From Euryodendron excelsum (taxonomy: Eukaryota > Streptophyta > Magnoliopsida > Ericales > Pentaphylacaceae), in NCBI GenBank assembly GCA_033060915.1, contig CM065382.1, forward strand, positions 1,002,501 to 1,066,500: a stretch of 64,000 bases of DNA. Reading direction: 5' to 3'. The position numbers and the translations under genes are program-made. Shown in pieces: positions 21,515-32,474 of this stretch (position 1 is its first letter; each line of letters starts with the position of its first letter). The notes beneath the pieces are model-generated. The model worked only from the letters and a program-made list of their open reading frames with translations, had not been told where the DNA came from and ran no database searches.

Positions 21515-24019
21515 TAAAACTTTCCCTATAAAAGCCTGGTTTCTTTTGCAACTACTTCTTGTTGTTTAGATGAATCTCCTATGTATTGGAGGATATAAAA
21601 CTCTGCTATTTTATGGATAGAACAAACTTAGCTTCCAAATTGTTCGTGTCAAAATCAAGTTTCCAAATTATTTGTAATGTTAGTGCTCTTCACACGTTTG
21701 TACCAATGGCAATAATCCTTTCCCATGAGCAATTGCGTCAAGAGTTCGAAACTTGTGACGACTTATAAGAAACAACATTTCAAATAAGTATGAAATGTCA
21801 TGTGAGAAACAACATTTCCGATAAGTATAAAATATCTTGTTTGATATATCTGTTTCTCATAAATGTAGAATATCTTATCTAATATATCTATTTCTCATAA
21901 ATAGGGTATATCGTATATGTGCCTGTAGACCTACAAGATGATTTCCCTCTCCATCCTACCTTTCTATATATATTTATTAATACAAGTGTTTTATATCTTC
22001 CTTTCATCATTTACCTTGAAACTAATCAAACCAACCAATCTTAAGCAACTGGACAACTATTAAAACTACTTTATAATTTTCTTTTTGTCTTTTTTGGAGG
22101 ATTGAAAAGCTAAAAAATTAAAAAAAGAGAATTTGAATCCCTACCATATTGGTCTGCAAAGCAATCAAATGTGTTTGGCCTATAAATAATGGACCTATCA
22201 AAACAGTGGCTATAAATAATGGCTGTATTACACTCGCAGGGTAGGTACTTGATTTTGAAATCATTTATAAGTGGACCTACGTGCATTTCGTCAAATCATT
22301 TATAAGTGGTGTGAGACACTGCATGTGTTCTGTACAGAACATAGATAGGCACATAAAATGTTTCTCGTGCTAGATTTAAAAATGTGTCCTAAACCAGGTC
22401 AGCAGCATATTAGTCCTTTTAACCTATTTAGGCCATTTTTCTTGCCAAAAAAATGCACTAAAGTTAGAAGGGACACCTACCCTACACAGTAGAGGGTAGC
22501 TCCAAATTATCAATTGAAAACATTATTGGACGACACCTAATAGGTAACATGAAATGCGTAAGAGGTTGCTCACAAGGCTCTATCACATAAATCATAAATG
22601 ACAAAACAAAGTGGGCCCTCCAAGCCCATACACTTCATATAGTGGTGATCCCAACCAAGAAATTGGGCCGCCATTATCGAATATGGGCCCCCTTTCGCCA
22701 ATCTAATGAGCTTAGCTGTTGCTATAGTTGTAGCTGCTATATGGCTAGCTGGAACAAACCGACCTCTCAAGGAGTGTTGTGTTCCCTAATTTGTCATTGG
22801 GTCCGAATGTCCCGGGATAGGAACATGGAACACTTCAACATATGTTACTGTCTGTAGGGCCATGCGAATGAAGGGGAGTTTTTTATTTTAAAACAAAATA
22901 ATAATTATTATAACTCTTATAATAACAAAACTCAAATTATTTTAACAAAAATTTTCGTACAGATTTTAGGGATGAATAGTATTTTCTTTTGGGTTATAAA
23001 TCAAACTTTGAGTGACTTGATTCAGATCCATCTATATTAAAATTGGCTTAAAGGGCAACCCCTATTGGCAATAGTGACTTCTATTCTATAAAAGTATTAA
23101 AAGTCATTGATAGTTCACCCAACTCTATAAAAAGCAACTATTGCCATGACAACAGTTGCAGCTAAAAAAATTGTGTCTCTAAGATTTGGCTAGTTCTTTG
23201 ATGTCATCATGTGGATCAGTTTTTTTTTTTTTTTTTTAACTACATGTCTTCAACTATAATTTAGTTTCTACCTTCTATGAGTTTTTAATTTACTGCTTTT
23301 GACATTTTTACTAAAAAATATAATTAGCGACTTAAATTAGTCAATTTCTAAGTTGTTCCAAGCGACCATTCCTCCTATTGCATTGTAATTTTGCACCAGT
23401 GTACTTATGAATGGCAACAAGCTTAGGTATGCGGCTCGTTTACCTCACCCTACCAAATCTCAATTAACAAATCTTTCTATCCTATGAGTCTATTACCTTT
23501 ATGAGTTAAACCCCCACCTCCATTCCCGTTTACACTAAAGGCTTCAAAGCTGTCCCCAATTCAACTAAATAAATCGGTTTAGATTGAGGGTAGGTCAGAA
23601 CAAATTTAAATAAACTCTAATATCTATATATATAAAATAAAAAAACTGACTTGAGGCTTGAGAGAGAATAAGAAAAGTCAAATCCCCTCCCTAAGTATAC
23701 CTCTAAGATCAACTCGAACCCCAAATGTTGTGCACGACTATACTTTGTTTGAAGCTGCAATGAATTTTTGGTTTAAGAAAGCTCTGTTGGTTGAAACGTA
23801 GTCGCTGACGGCATGTGCTGTTATAGGCTTAGTTCCTGAAAAAAGAATTGAAAAGAGTACGTACACCTTTTAGTTACATGCAGGCACCAATAATGAGAGA
23901 GTTAAATGAGTCCAATCCGCAGGGTTTACCGTCGCCAAGATTTGAGTCAGCCAAATGGAGAAATGACACTTGGAGTCCTTGTAAGGTATGACCCAAATGG
24001 GTGGGGAGAGGGGAAATGA

Positions 24020-24345
24020 CACGTGGTGACAGGCTGGGTGCATGTAGTGACGTGGCATGAGAGGTGGGGCCATGCACTAGATTGTAGGAACTGTCCATTG
24101 TAAAGGGTAGGGTGTGCGGGCATGGTGGGTTGGAAAATTATCACAAAGTGACCCTCTTGTGGGGGGACGGGGCAAAGGAAGTTAGAGAGCCTTTAAGACA
24201 AACCCCCCATCTGAACATCTATCCATATTCATGTGCCTTCATTAATCAATGTGGGGGTGACTTGAAAAGCTAAGCGACCCCCAAAAGGAAAAGCATGATT
24301 CTTGTGGCTTCCCAGAGAAGGGTCACTTTCTTCCCCTATAAATAT
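24020..24345 (+). promoter_or_regulatory. Promoter-like segment: two ACGT boxes and a TATA box, no ORF
   Basis: CACGTGGT at 24020 and TGACGTGGC at 24048 are ABRE/G-box-type elements. CCTATAAATATG follows at about 24336. The layout is that of a plant stress-responsive promoter, but the following several hundred bases hold only T-rich sequence and short low-complexity ORFs. It could drive a non-coding RNA or belong to a lost gene. Motifs seen, role inferred. Confidence 0.35.
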
Positions 24346-26379
24346 GCTCCCACTACATTTATTTATTCATCCCTCCTCTTTTTATTTAATTCCCAGTGTC
24401 TTCTCCATCTTGACATGGACTCTTTTTTTTTTTTTTTTTCCTTTTTTTGTTATCCTTCCTATTTTAACTTTTTTTTTTTTGTTATAGGGTGTCCAGCTAT
24501 TCGAACAACTACTCTATACAAATTATATAACTTTATGTATTCTATGAATAATGACTTAAGAAGACATCATGTGTAACATAACGGCTAGCCGATCACTGGC
24601 CACCCCTATGCTTCTTCCCAATATAATTCTTTTTTTTTTTTTGCTACTGAGCCCTTTCGACTTATTATTCCCTTGAGTTCATGCAGGGCAACCATTCATA
24701 TGAATCATATAAATTTCATACAGTACATGAATAATGACTAACCACAAGAGAATGTAAAAAGAAATCGAACTTGAAATCTCATAGCATTAACACAAGTCGA
24801 CCATTGAATCACTCCTTATGGTTTCATTGTAACTTGTTAGCCAAGTCATTATTGCTCCCTAGTTGATCAAATGAGAAGTACCTTATTATCTTGTTGTTGG
24901 TCCTTATTATCTTGTAGTTGGTGTTTGGACCAAAAGGGGGTACGACTGCGCCAACCAATATATATGGAAATTGATAGCAAACATTAATCCATTGCCATGA
25001 CATTCTACTATAAGTTCTTTGTATGTCTTTTTTTATTTTTGTAATTTTGCATTAAATACGTTATGATGTTGCCATTAAAGGTATTTAGTTCAATTCGTCT
25101 ACTAAACTGCTCAAAATAGTAATGAAACTATCAATAGACTCTAATAGCAAGTGGTGAATTTCACTATTGATTGGTTATGATATTAGATATATTAAAAAGG
25201 GACGAATAAGATGATCTAGATTCAAAACTCGACAGGATTCATCCAAGAAGAATAATCATCTTCAAATTGCTCTCAAATCATCATAATGCCAATCAATGAC
25301 CTTATATTTAGATTCACTATTATTTTTAAATAACTATATTCATCAAGTTATTTGTAACCCACCAATCTAATTTATATTTGAAATCTAGATCTCAAATACT
25401 ACATTAAATTAAAGTCCATGCTCCTTAAATGAAAGATGCCAAGTCCATTCATTTTAGATCCATACATCTAAATGTCACCTAAATAGTCTACAGGAAATCT
25501 AGATAATAGATAATGCCATTCAATGTCATTAATGGCAATTATTTTTTATCATCTCATTTTTTTTTATAGAAAATCTAATTTGGATCTTAATACCTTATAA
25601 TGAAAGTAGTTTTAATTTATTTTAGTAATCATATGTTTTAATATCTTATGAATTTTTTCCCAATGTTACTTTTATATTTAATTTGCATGGGATGCCGGTA
25701 ACTCCTTATGTCACCTACTGCTTATCCCATTTTCAAATGTCAAACAATAATAAAAAAAACATTTCCACTGCCTATTATTAGTCAAAATTGAAGTTCCATT
25801 TTTAGACCTCTTTGTTTTATTAGCTGGAGAATAATGAAAGAAAAACAAGAAGGGCAAATCAGTAAAATTACGCAGCGTAAATAAATTAGAGGGAGGACTT
25901 CTCACAATCTGCTTTGCTTTCTTTTGGTGCAATTTGCTGGCGTCTTATCTTTTCTCCGGTAGTTGAACCCGAGGACCCGTGATGGTTTCACCGGCTATAG
26001 CCGGTGTGAAATGGTGCATTCATCGCGTAAAGCCGGTCCTGTTTTTTGTCTCTCTTGAATGTGGAAGGTTCGGTTCAATAGATGTTAGTAGTCCGTAGGC
26101 CCTCTAGAGAGAGAATCTGTGGTGCCAGGCTGCCAGCGATGAAGTTGAAGGATCAAACTTTATCTCAGGTCAAAGCTGGCATTTTTTCTAGGGGTGTTTG
26201 TTCTCTCCACCACCACCTCCTTCCAATCTTATAGATTTAAAAACCATCCCCTCTCTCTCTCTCTACACATCTCATTGCATCTCTCTCTCTCCGAAAATGC
26301 GAGATGTTTTTGAGAGAGAGAGATATATTCATACAAATACATGTAGAGAGAGAGGATGCATGATCCTTGTACAACAACA

Positions 26380-28415
26380 ATGGCTGTGTCTCCATCTCTG
26401 GCCGGTGGAGAAAAGAAGCATTGGTGGCTTAGGAACAGAAAGGTATGTCAAACCATATAATCAAATCATTCGACGCTGTGCTCCTCCTTCGCTCGCTGTT
26501 CCTATTGTTCTTGACATTTATGGATTTGCACAGATTGTAGATAAATATGTGAAAGACGCAAGAGTCCTCATAGCGACTCAGGAACAGAGCGAGATCGCGT
26601 CGGCTCTGAACCTTCTCGACGCGGCTCTAGCTCTCTCGCCTCGCCTCGAGCTCGCTCTCGAGCTGAAAGCTCGTTCGCTTCTTTGTCTCCGGCGATTCAA
26701 GGACGTCGCCGATATGCTACAAGACTACATTCCGAGCCTCAAGATGGCCCTCGATGACTCGTCATCTCTCTCCTCCGACAATTCGTCTCAGCAACTATCG
26801 AAAGAGCGAGTCAAGCTTTTGTCCTCCCATAACTCATCCGGTGAAAGTGATCATCCCTCTTTCAAGTGCTTCTCTGTGTCGGATTTGAAGAAGAAGGTCA
26901 TGGCTGGACTCTGTAAAAACTGCGACAAAGAAGGGCAATGGAGGTAATTTCGCCCTTTCCATTATTTTTTCAGTTTTGATTCAAAGACATGCATAGCTTA
27001 TAGATTACGCAAAATAACCGCCAGCCTGCCCGTCATTAGTGAATTTCGTAATTTTTGTTTTTTTTTTTTCCATTGTCTTCCGTAGTTTTGGCAATTTTGC
27101 GAGTTGATTGGGTGAAAACACAAACTGAGTTGGAAGTGACTCACTCGAGTCTTACTCTGTATGATTTTGCGTTTGCAGGTACTTGGTCCTGGGCCAAGCA
27201 TGTTGCCACCTAGGTCTGATGGAGGACGCCATGCTCCTCTTCCAGACCGGAAAACGCCTGGCCACCGCGGCTTTCCGCCGCGAAAGCATCTGTTGGTCAG
27301 ACGATAGCTTCTCATTCTCCGAAATCCCAACCTCCGGCGAAGTCATCACTGTCGCCAACCAACCTCCGACCCCTCCGAAGACCGAGTCCGAGAGCATCTC
27401 CCAGCTGCTCAGCCACATCAAGCTTCTCCTCCGCCGCAAGACAGCGGCGATTGCTGCCCTGGACGCTGGGCTCTATTCTGAAGCCATTAGGCACTTCTCG
27501 AAGATCGTCGACGGCCGCCGCGGAGCCCCTCAGGGCTTCCTTGCCGAATGCTACATGTATCGAGCATCTGCTTATAGATCCGCCGGTAGAATCGCGGAGT
27601 CCATTGCGGACTGTAATCGGACCTTAGCTTTAGATCCAACCTGCATTGAGGCCCTCAGTACCAGAGCCTCCCTCTTCGAAACCATCCGATGCCTGCCGGA
27701 CTCTCTTCACGATCTTGAACACTTGAAACTTTTATACAATTCGATCATACGCGATCGAAAGCTCCCCGGACCAGCCTGGAAGCGACACAACGTGCGATAC
27801 AGAGAAATTCCTGGAAAGCTCTGTTCTTTAGCCGTCAAGATTCAAGAACTGAAGCAGCGGGTTGCGTCAGGCGAAACTAGGAATGTAGATTACTATGCAT
27901 TGATTGGGTTGAGACGGGGATGTTCGCGATCGGAGTTGGAGAGAGCCCATTTGTTGCTCACATTGCGGCACAAGCCCGATAAATCTACTAGTTTTATCGA
28001 CAGGTGCGAACTTGCAGACAATCGTGATGTCGATTCAGTTAGAGATAAAGCAAAAATGTCCGCATTGTTGCTATATAGGTTGATTCAGAAGGGATACACG
28101 AGTGTAATGACGACAATCATGGACGAAGAGGCGGTGGAGAAGCAGAGAAAGAAGGCTGCTGCTGCTTTACAAGCGGTTGCAATGGAAGTTCAACAAACCC
28201 ATGAACAAACCAAATTAGAAGCAGAATTGTGTACAGCTTCGACGGCAACATCAGAGGCTTCAACTCGTAAACGGATCGAAATCAAAGCCACAACAACAAC
28301 GGCGTCAGCGCTTCAAGGGGTGTTCTGTAGGGATATTGCAGCAGTTGGCAATTTGCTATCTCAGGTTGGCTTTAACGGTCCGATTCCAGTGAAGTACGAG
28401 GCATTAAGCTGCTGA
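26380..28415 (+). CDS. TPR protein with a J-like C-terminal region, 3 exons, 569 aa
   Basis: Exons: 26380-26442, 26534-26943 and 27179-28415, joining in frame. The start MAVSPSLAGGEKKHWWLRNRK is preferred because an upstream ATG would read through CT-rich leader and ignore the donor after RK. TPR-type helices follow: DKYVKDARVLIATQEQSEIA, SALNLLDAALALSPRLELAL, then YLVLGQACCHLGLMEDAM and AECYMYRASAYRSAGRIAES. Near residues 393-450 is a J-domain-like segment (VDYYALIGLRRGCSRSELER) with HKPD (His422-Asp425) where active J proteins have HPD. Hsp70 stimulation is therefore doubtful. Plant relatives, as I recall, include At3g62570 and At2g47440, which are probably scaffold or co-chaperone-like. 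A serine-rich linker lies between the TPR blocks, and the C-terminus is Ala/Thr/Gln-rich. Client proteins are unknown. Confidence 0.88.
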
Positions 28416-30375
28416 AGATCACGATCTTTACCGGCAGGGGAATTTGATTTCGTGTTTGTACAAAATGATAATGAACTAATGCCAGCCGTGAAAATTTTGT
28501 CACCCATTCCATTTTATTTCTTTCTTTCATGTATGTGTACAGAGGTATCGCGGACTATTTTCTTTTCTTTAGGACTGTTGGTATCATTTTCTATCAGTTT
28601 CTTAATTTCAATATTTCTATGTCGAGAATGCGAGGGGGTGAGAATTCATTCATTTCAAAAGGTCGTGGGCACATTTGTGATCTCTCTCATGTTTTATCTG
28701 CAAAGCCATGACTGCTCCTTTGTCAGGCCTATCCATCGCCCTCTGCCAAAACCAGATATTCCACAAGATTTCATTTTGAACTCCAGCTATTCGCTCCAAA
28801 AGTTTTTTGCTTTGGAATTTGTCTCATTCATTACTTGGACAGTGTATAGATCAATCATAGGACAATGGTATTGATTACAAGGGCTTATTAGGGAACTTTG
28901 TATGCTACTCTCTCTTCTACCCAAAAGCAAGGGAGAGAAAAGAGAGCTATTTACAGAGCTTTGTCAGGTTTCTTAGTTCTCGATGATGTAAACAAAGAAC
29001 GGGTTCTCATAAAAAAACTATAGTGCTGTGGCATTGCATTTTGGAGATAGCTATAGCTAATGCAAGACTTTTTCATTGCCATCGTTACTGGGAACAGGTA
29101 ATTAGTAGTGCCTTGGACAGGGGGCTCTGTTTTGACACTTTTCCAAAAAGATTTTTTTGGTTCTTGCACTTCTTTTTCAGGGCAGAGTTGTTTTCGTGCT
29201 GCAGAGTGAATAACCGTCGATGGTTTTTGTACATGAATGATGGAAAACTACAGAGAATGGTCCTTGTATTTTTGCACCAGGGCTGCCAATGTTTCTTGGT
29301 TTAGAGCATGCATCCCTTGTACTCTGAAAGTGTGCAAGAATTAGAATAATATAGAAAAAACCATGAAAAGACTAAGATCGTTATGTTATCGGATTGTGTA
29401 TATTTCATTGTTAGCAAAAATGGAGGTTCAATTAACCCCCAAATTAGCTTGATTGCCTATTTAACTTCGACCAAAAAGCTTAAAAATTACTCAATAGCGC
29501 AATAGTAGAAGACGTTAGGAACATGATGAGAGAGAGGAAAAGGAGAAAGCTCTCATGCTTACCAGAAAAACAAAAATGCCTTCTTTTAAGCAAATCTGAA
29601 CACGAGTTTTTTTTTTTATCACGCATGCACCATAAAACAATCTTAAGAAAGGATGAAATAAGCCATCTGAAAATTCGAGATTGGATGCCAAATTACAAAA
29701 TTGGCCTCTGTGGAACAAAATGTGGCATTAAATGGTTTTCATTGGCATGGTTTTGTTGAATTCAACAAATTCTTTGGTCAACATAAGAACTTCCTTTTTT
29801 ATAATCTTTTTAGTTGTTGCAACTATGGAATGAAATTGGCATTAGCTGGATAGCCTGGATTTACGGTGTGACATCACATGTAGCTCTCTGCTTTCCTATT
29901 CATGTACATATATATGACAGTGTATATATATACATATATAGGTGTATGCAAATGAGTGTCATTTGTTTATGGGTGTGGGTCTAGAAATACTGAGCTAAAT
30001 GCATGCTACTCCAGTTGGATGTGAGGAGGCCAGTTAGTGGGTGAAAGGTGGAAAACATGCCTTCACATCTCAGACTCTCTCTAAGTTTTTCATTTATAAA
30101 ACTCCATCTAAAGTATCAGTACGAACAGATGCAAATGCCAGTCAGTTATATATATATATATTTTATTAGCTCCCAAAGGTTATCCCTGACAATGATGCTT
30201 TTCTATTAGCTGCTCTAAATAAACAGTTATATGTATTTGGCTTATGCTTATTACATTATTACCAATAATTTCCATTTGAAAGCATATTTTATTTTCTTGT
30301 GGCTAAAGAAAAGGGCTTTGCACAGTTTCTCACGAGGCAAACATGTTTTTTTGTAGCAAAGACTTTGACGGCATC

Positions 30376-30410
30376 TCTCTCTGCCGCTCTCTCTTTTGAG
30401 CTATAAAAGC
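30376..30410 (+). promoter_or_regulatory. CT tract plus TATA box with no ORF downstream
   Basis: A CT-rich stretch (TCTCTCTCTGCC...CTCTCTC) runs directly into GAGCTATAAAAGCCTC (TATAAA at 30402). This is the same CT-tract/TATA arrangement seen ahead of coding genes in the window. The following 500 bases hold no + strand ORF, so a non-coding transcript is possible. Seen as motif, inferred as promoter. Confidence 0.3.
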
Positions 30411-31308
30411 CTCTTCATGCAAGCAACGAATTGGAAGTCGAGTTTCACACTACGATTATTCTCGGCTGTGGGACAGTAACACCCTTTGATTAGGAGCTTT
30501 TGTTTGTCCAAATGAATGAATTATGAGGGCAAGGAGGTAATTTTGTGGGGTTGGGGGAGGAGTGAGTGGAAATTAGGTGAAGAATAAAGGGGGTTATGGG
30601 AAATAGCACGTGATGTTTGGGTGTTGGGAACATTGGAAAGAGGAGAAAGTCGTGGCCAGATATGATGATGTCAGTGACACCCATGTGATGGAATCATCTC
30701 TCTCTCTCCTTCTCTCTCATTGCACTGTAGACATGCATATTAGATACAAGATATAGATAGATTATTATGGCTCTTTGATGTCTTGACTAACCATTTTTGA
30801 CAAAATAGCGTTCTGATTTTGCGAATGTGGAAAAAGAAAGGAAAATTCCAAAGGAAATGAGTAGGTAGGGATTGTTGAGATCAGATCAACCAATTTGACT
30901 ATTTATTATTGGTGATTTAAATAAGTTTTCTTTAAAAAAAAAAGTTGTAGAAGGTGTTTTGAGATCCGAGTTTTACTGTCTCGTGACAAACTTTTTGAAG
31001 AGTTCTGAGTCTTTAATACATTTGAAAAACATTCCCAAAGTTACCAAAGTCAGAGTTTGGAAAAAGATTGCCTTAGAATTGGTCCATTTTGCCAGGGGAA
31101 TAGAATAGTATTAACTTTGATTTTTTTAGTCGAAGTTGGGAGTTTCAATCTCCTCATACTCCCATAGATAGCTTCTGACACGTATATATTTATGTATATG
31201 TATATATAATTTTTCTACTAGTGGAAGAGACAAAAAAAATAGTCTATGAAACCCGTTTGAATTGTTCTTTCATACTTTGGGACAGGGAAAAATCTTTTTT
31301 ACTTATAA

Positions 31309-31580
31309 GGTTTGTTTGGTAATCCTGTTATTTTTTATTTTTTGTTGTGTGATTTTGTTGTGTGTTTTTACAGTGTGTTTTTTATGATTTGATGAAAGGT
31401 ATTTGTAAGTTGGCATTGTGCCGGTACCAGACCAATATTTTAAAAACAAAGAACACACCTATTTTAATTTTTTTTATTTTCTTTTTTCTAATTTGGTAAA
31501 CAACTAAAAACAAAAATAAAAAACAAACACTGTTTTTTGTTTTTAAAAAAACAAAAACAAAAAACTTTTACCACAAACCC
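31309..31580. mobile_element. MITE-like element, family B copy 1
   Basis: The left end is GGTTTGTTTGGTAATCC, and the reverse complement of the right end is GGGTTTGTGGTAAAAG. The interior shares TTTTTA(C)(A)GTGT, TGATTTGATGA, ATTTTAA and AACAAACACTG with 51746-51960. It is AT-rich and non-coding. Confidence 0.6.
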
Positions 31581-31991
31581 ATAGATTTTTTGATTGGATC
31601 TCAAATTATGAATGTATTTACTTATTCTTTTTTGGTTTTTTTTTTTTTTTTGCAAGTCAAATGTAGCTATAATCCACTACAAACCCACTGCTCCCCAGAG
31701 AATAAAAAATAGGAAGGGGATTGAAATAAAAGGAACTGAAATAATTATATCAAAGCCAATCATGAAGCAGGTTCTTGCTGATTACCTTCATGAGTTGGGC
31801 CTTAGCCTGATTATATGGGCTTTAGCCATCCAATCTACGGACCATCTTCACAAATGACCATCACCAAAACCAAAAGAGGGCGCAACAGAAAATAGAAGAA
31901 AAAAATAAACTAAAATGAAAGGTGTATTTTATATCATAGACGAGTTTCATATGCCCTGGCTGGCAACAGAAACGAAATTCATAATGCAAAA

Positions 31992-32474
31992 TCAGATATG
32001 AACTTTCGCTTCAATAACAGTTTGAATTGCAAGGAAAGCAGAAATATGATCATTTGAAACAGGAAAGTCATACCATTTAGACCATGCACAGCTCCAAATT
32101 CCTCTATTTGATCCAACCAAAGGTATAAAATTTAGAGAAAGGCAGTTGAGAAGAAGATTACTGTCAAAGCAAAAATAAATAAATAAAATGTTACAAGAAA
32201 GCAAAAATATCATAATGTCCTTTGATTCAGAGGTCCCTTTCATGGTAGTCTTAGGACGGTTCGTATTGCTTCTGCTCTCACTACACTTTGGGCAAAGCCA
32301 GTCTTCGTTTGGGACATGTTCAAGTGGAGGATTGCAGCAACCAATATGAGCACCAATACCACAACCATTAGAACCCCTTTCGTCACCACAAATCAGCATT
32401 ACCTCTCCTCTATCACGAGACCCACAAAAATGACACAGTAGATCATTATTAACATGACCTTCAGGTGTTGTCTG
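31992..32474 (-). pseudogene. PHD finger left in frame beyond the BRCT gene's TAG
   Basis: Immediately after the TAG (32477-32475) the same frame continues QTTPEGHVNNDLLCHFCGSRDRG (to about 32406). A PHD-type zinc finger follows: CHFC, then VMLICGDERGS, then CGIGAHIGCC, then NEDWLCPKCSES. The C4HC3 ligands needed are present, and the sequence has not decayed. PHD fingers of this kind bind histone tails. No splice pair of plausible intron size can remove only the TAG. Beyond about 32210 the frame (to the stop at 31992) reads like intron or UTR, so the true 3' end of the ancestral gene is uncertain. Alternatives are a sequencing error, stop read-through or a recent allele. Confidence 0.8.

Larger units (their letters stand above)
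19412..26379. other. Gene-poor interval between the xylosidase and TPR genes
   Basis: This 7-kb stretch holds a diverged tandem duplication (about 19555-21250), a Tourist-like MITE (21255-21514), T-rich and A-rich runs, and a promoter-like segment near 24020-24345 with no ORF behind it. The last 180 bases are the CT-rich leader of the TPR gene (about 26250-26295). No protein-coding or tRNA/rRNA gene is supported. Confidence 0.55.
28416..31991. other. 3' UTR of the TPR gene and gene-free interval
   Basis: The first few hundred bases are probably the 3' UTR. The rest is AT-rich, with (TA)n runs near 29908-29940 and 30148-30162, a TATA-containing promoter-like site near 30402, a (TC)n run near 30696-30718 and an inverted-repeat element at 31309-31580. 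ORFs of up to 140 codons here have no recognisable domain and lie in AT-rich DNA. Confidence 0.5.

Noticed and set aside
28452..28874. 140-codon ORF just after the TPR gene
   Set aside because: It lies in the probable 3' UTR, is rich in Phe/Ser from T-rich DNA and has no domain or promoter.
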